Shown here one piece after another: positions 1 through 11,900 of a DNA stretch of 64,000 nt (position 1 is the first letter of the stretch; each line of letters opens with the position of its first letter). A program made the position numbers and the translations under genes. This DNA comes from Strongylocentrotus purpuratus (taxonomy: Eukaryota > Echinodermata > Echinoidea > Camarodonta > Strongylocentrotidae): NCBI RefSeq assembly GCF_000002235.5, contig NW_022145538.1:1-64000 (forward strand). The letters run 5' to 3'. The notes beneath the pieces are model-generated. The model saw only the letters and a list, made by a program, of their open reading frames with translations, did no database searches and was not told where the DNA came from.

Positions 1-190
1 TATAAGTTTATACATGACACTTGTTCTCTAAAGCGTATAAAGTTTATACAAGGCACTTCTTCTCTAAAGCGTATAAGTTTATACCATGACACTTGTTCTC
101 TAAAGCGTATAAGTTATACATGGCACTTCTTCTCTAAATGTATAAGTTTATAACATGACACTGTTTCTCTGAATCGTATAAGTTTTACCA
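1..190. repeat. Tandem array, 35-bp unit with GTATAAGTTTATAC core
   Basis: At least five units of about 35 bases run off the left edge. Each begins TATAAGTTTATACATGACAC (some with ATGGCAC) and ends TTCTCTAAAGCG. The core GTATAAGTTTATAC is nearly palindromic. The same core occurs in the array at 40.1-40.65 kb. Confidence 0.85.
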
Positions 191-195
191 GACAG

Positions 196-860
196 GAGAT
201 GTACCACTGGTATGAATTTGGCGATCCTACTTCAAAGCTGTGGAAAGTTATTGTGTGTATACAGCTTTGTATGTTAAGTTCAATGACCTTTTAACCTTTG
301 AACTTTGTTGAACACGAGTGACCATATTCGAACTTGACCCGAGTCTACAAGAGATGTACCACTGGTGTGAATTTGGCAATCCTTGATCAAAACTATGGAA
401 AGTTATTGTGTGTACTATGCTTTTAATAAAAAGTTCATAGACTTTTTGACAGTGCCGTAAAAACTGGAAAACAACAACAACAACTTTTGACCTTTCACCT
501 TTGTCGGATATCGCCCATATTCAAACTTGATCTGAGTCTTCAAGAGATGTACCACTGGTATGAATTTCACGATTCTACTTCAAAGCTGTGGAGAGTTATT
601 GTGTGTACAGCATAAGTACAGCTTTGTATATTAAGTTCATTGACCTTTTGACCTTGAACTTTGTCGACCATGACCCATATTCGAACTTGACCTGAGTCTT
701 CAAGAAATGTACCACTGGTAAGAATTTGGTGATCCTAGCTCGAAGATATAGAAAGTTATTGGGTGTACAACATAATTGTTGACGCCGACACCGCCGGTGT
801 AAAAAGTGACGCCTATGCCTGGCTCCTGCTACGCAGGCGAGACAAAAAGGACATGAAACC
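196..860 (-). repeat. Element of about four degenerate 155-190-bp tandem units with a GC-rich end
   Basis: GAGATGTACCACTGG or a close variant recurs at 196, 351, 544 and 704, each followed by GAATTTGG, AAAGTTATTGTGTGTA and a TGACCTTTTGACCTTTGAAC-like string. The array ends near 835 in CTCCTGCTACGCAGGCGAGA, which can fold. This layout, a GC hairpin head plus about 160-bp repeats, is also seen at 25.2-26.8 kb and 29.0-29.65 kb. The family name is unknown to me. Confidence 0.7.
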
Positions 861-1175
861 ATTTTAACGGATATCAACCGATGCCAAAAAACGACATCCG
901 TTCCTCAAGTGTGACAGCCGCATGACGGATTAAACAAAAGTACCATCCGTTACTTGTACATTTCTGATCCGGCCATGTCTGGCAGCGGAATAAGCTTGTA
1001 AGTTTTCAATTCAAAATATTACAGTAATATTAAAAAAGATAAAATTACATCTGTTTAAATCATATAGATTGTAAATCTCATGCAACTAAGATTTGTACTA
1101 AGGACCCTCTGGTGAAATTAAAAAGCTCCTCCACTTGTGCTTCACAGCCCCACCCCCAAAAAATATTACTCCAAT
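861..1175. other. Unassigned sequence left of gene 1
   Basis: This AT-rich stretch past the gene 1 polyadenylation signal contains no gene or clear repeat that I can support. Confidence 0.5.
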
Positions 1176-1181
1176 TTTATT
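1176..1181 (-). terminator. Polyadenylation signal AATAAA of gene 1
   Basis: The plus strand reads TTTATT, giving AATAAA on the minus strand about 96 nt past the gene 1 stop codon. The distance is normal for an animal 3' UTR. Confidence 0.55.
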
Positions 1182-1276
1182 GAAACCAATAGGCCTACTA
1201 TTTGCTCAATTATTTGATAGCTAAGGCAATTACAATGGCCCAATTAAGCTAGGATCTACAAAGCTACTGAAAATAG

Positions 1277-1611
1277 CTACTGTGCTTCTCTCTCAAACCA
1301 TTCACTGTTTGAAGAGGAAGTTTTTCTCCAGCAGTCAGTGAGAAAGGAGGGGAGAATCACAGAACTAGAATCAATAGTCTCAACCCAAAGCTGTTTCCTG
1401 CCCTTTTGTCCTTTGACTGGTACCTTTACCTCCTTCCACTTAGAAGTCAAGTTCCTGTGTACCACTCGATCTGTAGGGACTTGTCTTCATGTACACTGCG
1501 AATGCAGCCAACTTGAGGCCAGTGTGTCGAGTACTCTGGGAGATATGTTGCCACCATGTCTCTCTCCCTAACTTCTGTCCTCTGTTCCTTTACTTTGGGT
1601 CCTATGTGAAC
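1277..1611 (-). CDS. Gene 1 exon 10: C-terminal tail, broken by a 1-bp frameshift
   Basis: The acceptor is TTTTGTTAG, phase 0. The entry frame encodes VHIGPKVKEQRTEVRERDM, a segment STHWPQVGCIRSVHED and WYTGT, and then meets TGA at 1449-1447. The adjacent frame continues with TSKWKEVKVPVKGQKGRKQL, WVETIDSSSVIL and a TAG at 1279-1277. Loss of one G in a short TTGG-type context would explain both halves. Either this copy is mutated or the assembly has a base error. The tail resembles the small C-terminal region that follows the DUF7869 core in related proteins (memory-based). A polyadenylation signal follows about 96 nt after the stop. Confidence 0.6.
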
Positions 1612-2930
1612 CTAACAAAAAGAAAAGAAAGTAAAATAAATAAAATAAGAAAGTGAATTGAAAACGAATAGTGTAGTGCCACTACATACATTATCAGTGA
1701 TTCAAGACAATTCCTTATGTACACTTTATTTACAACATATAAACATATTATTATAGTAATTCTTTCTGAAACCTAATAAATAATTTTCTTTTATAAAATC
1801 AGAAAATATTGTTGAAACTTCTACTATTTTTGTATTTTTTGATTTTCAATTAACCCTAAAAGGGCTGTACGTTCACCGGGATATGTTTAAGGATATTTTT
1901 TTTTTGTGCCGGGAGCTTTCATGACTTTATAGCATAGAGTCTTGCGCATCTTTTGATGCCAAATATAAAAAGTTTTGACCATCGGGTAACGTGCAAATTG
2001 ACGATTTTCCCATTGTCTGTGTATTGTAGCAATTCAATGCAGAAATGCAGATGTGCGATACCTACGATTACGTAAATGCAGATAACTACAATTTTTTGAG
2101 GTGCTCACATTGATGTTTAAGAAAAAAAAAAAACAAGAAACAACAAAAACAACAAAAATTTGGGAAGACTTTTGCAACTAATGCACAAGCGTATAGCAAT
2201 CACTAGTACCCAAAGCTAATCTTTACCTGACATGACCTGACCCCAAAATACTCGGCATGACTTGTAATTACTGTAATGACTGGAATTATGCAAGGGCTTA
2301 CATGTATATATATTAGGGGCTAGATCTTGTGTGAAGACTATACAGAGTGTAAATTCTGTTAGGGAATAATGTTGCACTCAAGATGCAATTAAGCTGAGTG
2401 TGTTAGTCATGCAGCATTGTAGATGATTTACATTTTTTTTTTTTAGAAAGCAACTCAAGTTGTAAATAACGATTAAAATACATTTAATACTAAATATGGT
2501 TCACAATATCTTTGTCTTAATTAAGGGACATATTAATGAAACATGTACCTGTCTGAATGTTTCATCCTCTGTGTTGCAAGCATGCTCCTCAAGCTGTGGT
2601 CTGTCAGTTGGTTGTTTGGCCATTATCAGTAGATCGCATATAGGCCATCTCACTGTTGAATCTTCTGTTAAAACACACAAAGGAAATGTATTATAGCCCT
2701 GATGTAAGAAACAGTGTGCTAAAATATCAAAGTTTATGATCAGCCAGCTAGATAGGTTGTTATTACCTTCATCCAGTTATATAAACATATAGTGGCAAAT
2801 TCTTGGAATAATAATCGTTTTATCTAATGATACTATGACCTAATCTCTTGAAAGGTCATATATATATTTTTTTTAAAACCCTATATAGCCCGGGCTATGC
2901 AGTGTCAAAGGGGGGGGGGGGGGGTGGAGG

Positions 2931-2983
<53 letters not shown>

Positions 2984-5900
2984 AGATCTCGCCCCTCAAC
3001 TGCCTGATCGTGATGAAATCGTCACCTGCAACATAATCTCCAAAATCGTATATTAATCTCTCTGAAAAATATTTTGTTTAATCGATTATGCTAATTATGC
3101 TAATTTAAGCATGAAATTAGACCTTTTTTGCTCTAAATCACTCAAAACAGCTCGAAATGTGCTGTTTTGATCTAGACACTCTATGTATTATTCTTAACAA
3201 GCGTACTTAAAAAAAAATCCAGTATCAAAATTAAGTTATGTATTTCATTGTTTTTTTTTTTTAATTCTCGTTTTTCGACCTTTTCATTTTATTGTTTTTC
3301 AATGAAATTTGTTGGCAACACTTATGCGATCATAACTAGCATAAACGAAATAGATTTCAATCTGTGAAAGCAGATATAATAATACATTTAAAAATATTAG
3401 CTAATACACAATTTGTATTGAAATTCTACAAGAAACCACGTTTTTGAGCTATTTTGGGTCCGATGTGCAAGTACATGTACAAAATTATGTGTAGCATAGG
3501 AACTGCATGCCCGGGCGTTGTTGCGCGAGATGTGAAGGAAAAAAGTCATGAAATTTCAGCGCAGAATGTCTTCGCTTTAAATAGTTATTGTGAAAAATGT
3601 TTTAAGGGGGGGCCAAATTAGTCCCCCTTCCCCCCCCCCCCCCCACCCCCCCACCCCCCCCCCCCCCCCCCCCTCATCCAGGCTATAGGGTTAAATCTCG
3701 AAAAATAGCAATACCATAATATCTATCTCTAAAAAAAAAAAATTTAAAGAATGAGTGGAGAAAAAAAAAAAATCCTCTCAGGTTTATCTATGCTGCTGAC
3801 TCAGCTGCTCCCTTGTGAGAGGCAATCAAATATCATAAATTGGCGCGTAATTTGCTGGCTCTCTGTAAAACAGCCATTCCTCTTTTTTCTATAGACCACC
3901 ATCCATTTGATTTGTAGTCAATGGTTATATGCATTAGATAAACCAATATTTTGTGTCCCACTAGCCTAGTTCGCTATTAAGATTTTTTTGTGAATTGTGC
4001 CATGAAGGGGTGTAACAGTCAAGACTTCAATACAAATTGTCAAAGTTTTGGGCCATAAAGCTTGAAGATGCTACATTGTATTTTTCAATGTTTCATAGGT
4101 GATGGAAAAAAATACCATAACACCATCAATTTTGGAAGTTAAAAAATGACAGAAATGATACCTTCATTCTCCTCCTCTTCCAAGGTGAGTAGCTCATAGA
4201 GGGACCTCCATGCCTCAATGTCTACTTCTTCCAAGTATGGCTGGAGCTTGTCTGGTAGATGTATGATATTGATGTCCGCAAATGACTTCTCTACCAATGT
4301 TGGTTGTCCGTCTGGATGTGATGACAGGATGTGGTTGATGCCAGTGGTGTCTCTCCAATGTGGTGTAGTTGACCAGTCTTTTGTTTGTAGGGTGGCTTTT
4401 CCTTGGTGCAGTGCGAATTTGAATATGTGTGGTTTACTGTGATAGCACATGCTGTGTTGATGGGGAAGAAGCCATTTGCGAACATCAAAGAGGTGTAAGA
4501 TGCGCTCCGCTGTTGTAGGGCAGTGAGCTTTGTGGAAAGCGGCGGGAATAGCTTGCAGAAGTTTTGGAAAAGATGGGGTGCTCCTTTTCTTCAAGTGAGT
4601 TGCAATCCTTGAAAAGAACTGGTCGATGTCCTCATGTGTGTGACCGACCATCAAGAAGCCAACTTTGATCTAAATGCAAACAATAAACGTTATAAGGTGA
4701 ACAACAGTATGGAATAAATTGAATTTTAGGGACATTCCTCAATGATACAACCCAATAAGCATGAGGGATAATTTATTCAATTGAAATTTTCTTCATTTAT
4801 CAGAACATTTATCTAACAAAAAACATATTTATCAAAGCTTGTTTTGTTTACGCTTTACAAATCATATGTACACTGATGACAAAGATGACAACTTTATATT
4901 GCCCATGGTTTCTAATGTGCACTACCTCTTTCCCGTTCATAGGGTTCAATCTTTCCGAGAATAATAGGCTACGACCAACAACAAAAAACCCAAAACACTA
5001 TTTACCATTGGTATACATGTATCTGTGTAAAGTAAATAATTCTAAGTCACAATATCTTTTTTTAACCCTATGATGCCTACACATATCAGACATTTTGGGC
5101 AGTAAATGTATTTGATAGATTAAAACAGAGGATCAACTGAAGATATGCAACAATACAATAGCGCAAAATCCCCCATCATAAAAAGTGAGTCAGAAATAAT
5201 GATTCACCTTGGAAATTTGCCATGGTGAAAATAATTTGTAATCATGAATATTTTCTCTTTTTTTTCACACTCTTTCTGCATCGTTGTTCTCTCCTGCTCA
5301 CACTACAACTTCGAGAGAGTGGGTTTGACCCACTTTCAAACACTGTTTCATGAATAGATGCCCAACAGCAATGGTACTGCATGCAGCGGGAAAGTGTACT
5401 CTACCAGTACATGTCAAACATTTTTATATTTACATATCCCTTCACAAAATATCATGTACTTTTAAACCCAAGGTTTTGGTGCATTTGGGTTTTTACCAAG
5501 TTACTTTAATTTACTGTCAACTGTGAATAGTTTTCTGACAAAAGTGAATATTTATAATGTTTATTCTCAAACAATGGGCAATTTCCGAGGTATATCATTA
5601 TTTCTGACTCGTCCTTTACATGATTCTGAAAAGAACCTCCAAGACAAAGGCATTCTCTTATCCATCCAATACAAGTTCAAATAAACAAAATTTCCTTTTC
5701 ATTTTGCGATTAAATAAAGCATCATTACAGACTGAATACTTATATTGACAATTAATTACTAAAAAGAACATGTATTAAACATTACCTTCTTGAAGATATT
5801 GAGTTCAAGGAGCAGGGACAGAAAAGAAAAGAGATGTCGATTCTTATTCTCCCTAGAAGTGTTGTCCAGCTGTAGGTAGAGGACTGGTGGAAGAGAGTCG

Positions 5901-8900
5901 GCATAACGGACCAGGATGTTGAGCAGGATATTAATGGTTAGGTTGCTGTCATGTGGGTACTCGTTAAAATCGATGTAGGCGTGTTGACCTCTTCCATGAA
6001 CAAGTGCACCGGTGATGTGAGTGTGCAGTTGATCATTGTAGCTCAGAGCTTTAGGTGTTGGATGGAGTTGCGGTATTGATGTGCAGTGCTGATCCATCCC
6101 ATCGATGATTACACTCATGTATTTCTCTGGCTGTGACTTCGCTTTGCGGATGTGTTTGTAATATTTTTGTCTCTCACTGCTGCTGAAAAGAAGGTAAAGA
6201 GCAATGAGGAGTCATGCTATGCTTAGAAGTTTTGATCACAAAACCAATACTAATGCCTTAAATACACGAGTAAATTGTAATTTGAATGTGTTATCTGAGA
6301 CTTGGCTAGGTTTACGTCTATATCAATGATACTTAATTGTGACCAATATACTTTTTTAAAGTAATGAACTTGTGCCTACATTTCTTCTCCTGTTTTCCCT
6401 ACTATTGTATTTTTCTTCTACTATAGGCTTTTCACGTCAAATATCCACTGATTAGAACCAAACATCCGTATAGGCAGTTCAAATGCCCATATTTTATTGT
6501 GGTCACCTATTCAAATATATTAACATTGTTGTTGTTTTTTTCCATTAAGAATTTCATTACTCTCTTATTGCTAATATTTGTTGTCCAATTTTTTAATTTG
6601 TTCTGTTATTTTTCTCCAATTTTGCCGCTTCTATTTAAAGCAACTTATCTTGGAGCCTGAGTATTCCTCTAAGCTTTCTCGGTTTTTGTCTCCTTCAAAA
6701 TCTTTGTTGAAATATTCACTTCTATGAGGAAAGCATATAATGACATAGCTCTAGTTGTATATTGTAGCTACATGTAAAATACATCCATGGTTGTCATTTG
6801 TTGCACTTAAAATACTGGATCACAGATCACCTCATTCTAAATGCTTAAAAGAAAAAAAAGTACATCAAAATCAATTACAACATTAACTTCAAGCTTTAAT
6901 CAAAGTTTGCTGTACCTTTGTTTCTCTACATGTTTTTGATGTTGTGCAATCAATTGTCTTCGAACATCTTTGTCGTTTGTCTTGCCAAGCTTCATTTTCA
7001 GCTCTGTGCACACATCGCACTTAGAGAAGCGGTTCACCTATAAAGAAAAAAAGAAAAATATCAAAGAGAAGGATTGTTAATTACAAAATTAATGTTATGG
7101 ATGTGTTTTCTTGATGCATATAAATGTAGATGTTATAAGACTAATATAATAATATATTGACACAAAGATACAAGAGGCCTCAGGAATTTAACAAATTTCG
7201 TCTGGCTAAGAATCATAAATTCATCTATGTCTAACCCTAACTGTACCGGGGGTATAATTTGCATAAATTAGCATTATTGATAAAATAAGCAAATTTCCGC
7301 GAAACTAATGGCAAAATCTCTGCATAATTTTGTGGCGATTGGCCCATTTGGAGTGCATTAAAACTGCAATATGTTTTGTACACAAACTGACCTGAAATCA
7401 TGATGGGTCATATGACACTATAAAAGAATTGTCTGTTTTTGCAAAAACTTACGGTAGTGTAGTGTCAAAATAAAAGTAATGAAGTGGCATTGCTGAAAAC
7501 ATGGCGGTTTTGATTATGGTATGCAACAACCTATGTTTAGAGCTTTTGAGCGTCCCGCCCCACTCACTCCCATCCAGTACAGTTTAGGGTCAATGGAATT
7601 TACAATACCTTGGGGATTGTGATGTGCTGCTCTTCCTTTCTCCAAATCCTTTTGAAGTGAGTCTCAGAACAAACCTCAGCATTATCTTGTCGTATTCTTC
7701 TATACACCTCTCGCTTTGTGAACCCATGTGGAAGGTTTACAGACTCTCTGTCAGGCATTCGGTCTCCATAGGAACGAGCAAATGCATTAAGTTCTGTCTT
7801 CGCGTTTAGGGTTTTGTTAATCTTGTGTCCTTTCCTCAAGCAGTTAGCAGGCAATGGGTATAGCAGTCCATCTATTCACAACAAATTAAATGCATGCATG
7901 GAAATAACTAGAAATATCGAAAATGGCTGATCACCACAAAACTCGGCATGCGCCTCAGATATTGCGCAAAGGAAGAGACCTTACCTATATTTTGGCTGAA
8001 AATTGCTTATTTTGTCATTTATGCAAATTCTATTCATGAATATGTTTTTTATTATGAATTACATAAATAAATAATAATAATACCAGTCTCTTATAAAGCG
8101 CTTTACGAGTTAAGACCAAAGCGCTCACAGCATATTATTGCCCCAGTCATTGGATTCAATTACAAAAAAAAAACAGCATTTACAGTGCACAATCTCCTCT
8201 CCCTGGGGAGCATTCCAGCTGGTCACCTATTAGGCGCACACAATGCCAATTCAACTGCATTGCGTTCGCATCCTACAGGGTACCCATTTTAACACCTGGG
8301 TAAGGTGAAGCAATGTAGACAAAGTGCCTTGCTCAAGGAACATAAATGCTGTGCTGCTTTTACAGAGTTTATTTTTTGGCAAAAAGTTTCTTAAAAGCCT
8401 ATTTGACATTATCATATAATTGAATTGTCCATATACTTGTTTTATAATAATAATAATATAATAACGGCCATTTGTACTGCGCCATGTCTGTCAGATTTGA
8501 CACTGGGCGCCCCATTATGAATTTCTAATGTATTTTACTGTTTTTCAATTCTTATGTATTTTATTGTTTTAGGACTTCTTATACTTAAGATCATTATCTG
8601 GATCAATTTACAGTTTGAGTAAATGATAAATCTAGTCTAAAGAATGAAACATTACTGATTCATAGACCCAAACAAGAAACTTCACTTTGCCATTTGTTTG
8701 GTAGACAAGATGACAAAAATTTCAATTTTCGGCTTGACCTTTGGTCACAAAAGGTCAGGTAACTCTCTAGCATTCGCATCCTACTGATTTCCAAAAACAG
8801 CAAATAGCGGTTACAGCACAATCCCCGAAAATGCAGGGGTGGGCTGATGCCCCCCACCCCCCAGTACAGTAAGTGTTAAAGCTACATAAGAGTAATGAAA

Positions 8901-11900
8901 GATAATGCAGCTGTCGTACACGAAAACCCCTCACAAAAAGTTCTGCAATTCAAGTTTGAGAAAGGGTATCTCTCGTTGTATTAAATGATTAAATGATACT
9001 TCAGTTTGGCACCATTGGAAAGCCTGTTCATTCCCCTAGACAATGATGCCCAATTTTTATAATGTAATCATGGAATATGCAGGACACCTGAATATCTGAC
9101 CAAGTAGAAAGTCAAATCTTGCAAAATGCATTTTTGTCAACAGTGAATTCTTCATTTGTTTAGAGATAAGATTGTGTTTAATTGATATCAATTCTGATTG
9201 AATGCCAATGCAGTATTCTCATATTCTTCTGAAGATGAACTTATTTCAAATGATTTTGAGATATCAAAACAAGAAATTTTACCTATAATTTTGTGAGAGG
9301 TTTATATCATACAAATGAGCCAGGAAAAAAGAGTTTTAGCCAAACCAATAAGAATGACCAACAGTCACTCTGTATTTCAAGTTTAACTACCTGCAAGCTT
9401 TCTATAAACAAAAAAGGACAATAATACGTTGGATGAATATGGGAGATTCTTTTAGGGTTTATGTACATTTTTTGCCCAGTACATTATGTACAAAGGCCAT
9501 GAATTTTCAAAGAAACTGTTTTGAAATATGAACCTCACCTCTGAACTGCTTCTGCCAGTAGTAGAATCTTGACCTCACAATTCCAACGACTTGATGCCAG
9601 GCTGTGGCACACACCTGCTCCAAACCGATGTTGTAGGAGAATTGGAGACTTTCATTTTCAGACCGAGAAGAGTGGGTTCTGAAGTACTCCATCAGCCATG
9701 TCCTCTGATCACCCAGCGACTTTTCCTTAAAAGCGATCCGAGCTGCAGCTGCATCTGCTCGTGTGACTCTTGCCAGACAATCTGTTGAACAACATCTTCC
9801 TGCAAGGACAGTTATAAATGTCTGATGACCAGTTCTAACTGCAAAAGGGGAAGTAAAAAACAAAGCAGTTACGTCTCCATTGTTGTAAACAGGCATGAAA
9901 GCCTACAAGAATAACCAAATCTTTGTGCGGCATAGCCAGCTTATGTACATGTATGAATGGAATGAAGTAAAATTCTCAAAATTTATTCAAGTTGCAACTT
10001 CTGAAGGACTTTACTTGCTTTGAAGTACAATATAATTTGGATCGCCATGCAAAATTGAAATATCCCGTTGTCAAATCCACTTGTTACCATTTACCTACAG
10101 AAGTCTTTGGCGATTGCCATGGTAACATTTTCTAAATAATCATACATGTACTTACATGGTTCATTAAAAAACTGCCGTCTACTATAATAAAGGGCCGTTC
10201 TCATAAGAGCAGGTAAACCTCCTCAACATTTGCCCCCGCGGTAAATGAGAAAACGATGCAGTAATAAACCTATCAGACTGTTCACATACGAAGAAGCATC
10301 TCCTCCAATCAAAACCTAAGCAATTTTTATTTTGGTTCCTGGAGGCAAAAATATTTGACCAATCACATGCCAGGAAAATGGGATGTTGCATTGTTGCGAT
10401 GCGTATTGCTCATCTTGATTGCCCGGTTTACACGCCATTTTGGGGGGGTCAATGTGCAAACTTATTTACCGCAGGGGCAAATGTTGGAAAGACCCTTAAG
10501 AATTACTTTGTTATATCAGATTGTTTGAGTAAGTACCTTTTTTTTCTGCTCTTGATCACTGCATGATGATTCCAGTTGAAATGTCACATGTCTTCTCTTT
10601 TTTCCTGTGCAATGATATAAAAAATGAAGAATGACTTAACTATATCTTGTATAATCATTATCATTATGTTGCAGTATAAATGGATACAAAAATCTTAATT
10701 GACTCAACTTAGCTTTTTGCTAAGGGGGGGGGGGGGGGGTTGCAGGCGCAGGATTTTGGTAGACCCCGATTAACAAAAAAAATTCAAACCAACACACATA
10801 AAAACATGCTTTGTCCAATGGGGGGTGGGGGGGGGGGGTAGGGGGGTACGGACGGACAACCCGAAAACATGAGGCAGAGGTGGAGGCATAACAAGTCTTA
10901 TCTAAAATGTTTGTGGTGAGAAAAAGTGAGCCAAAAATATGAACCGTTTTGGCCAAGATTAACATCAATTTTTGCTAAAATGTGAAGTTTTTTCAAAGAA
11001 ATTTAGCCTCATTTAGCCCTAATGACATGCCAGTTGGATGAAAGAACAGGGTAAGCTCATTTTTTAATACCAGATTGGTAACACAAATATTTTTGAAGAT
11101 ATAATATAGATATATTGACTGCTTTGAGATGTGTGTACTAGCTTTTTTTAGGCTAGCAAAAATATCATCAAATATTGACTACTAGCTAAAAAACAACTGG
11201 TCAATACTGATCAAATTACAGTCTTTCTACATCATGCCTTGGTTATTATGCTGATTACTCAACAAATACTCTTTTTCTAACAGAATCATTTAAATTGTTC
11301 AATGTCTAGCACATACATGTATGGTATTGACACCCATCCCAGGTCATTTCCTGCCCTCAAATAAAATAAAAGGCCCAGTCACAATATGGATAACAATTGA
11401 CTTGAAATAAGCTCATGGTTCAAAATTTGGTTCATATCCACTTGGTCTACTACCAGTTGGTCTAATTCCCACATCATCTAACACTAACATGGCTAAACCC
11501 ATTTGGTCTACTATCACTTTGGTCTAATTGCCGTTTGGTCCAATCATCACTTGGACTAATTCCCACTAAGGCTGATTGTCATTTTGTCTAATTATCAAAT
11601 GGTCTAACTACCATTTTGTCTATAATACTTTTCCCCATTTTGCCAAAAGATCATCTGGTCTATTACCAGTTCATCTAATCAGATAGACTAAGTGGTGTTA
11701 GACCAAGAGGGTATTAGACGAAATGGGATAGCCTAACTGGGAATTAGAAGAAATAGGAAATGGATTAAGTGGCAATTAGACCAAATGGTTATTAGACCAA
11801 CTGGTTATAGACAAAATGGGATATTAGACAATGTGGGATGAGACCAAACGGGCATTAGACAAAGTGAGAGTAGACCAAGTGTCAATTCACCCAAAATTTC

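Noticed and set aside
2848-3036. Open frame with Gly- and Pro-runs
   Set aside because: It is translation of a G run followed by a C run inside a small mobile element; no coding evidence.
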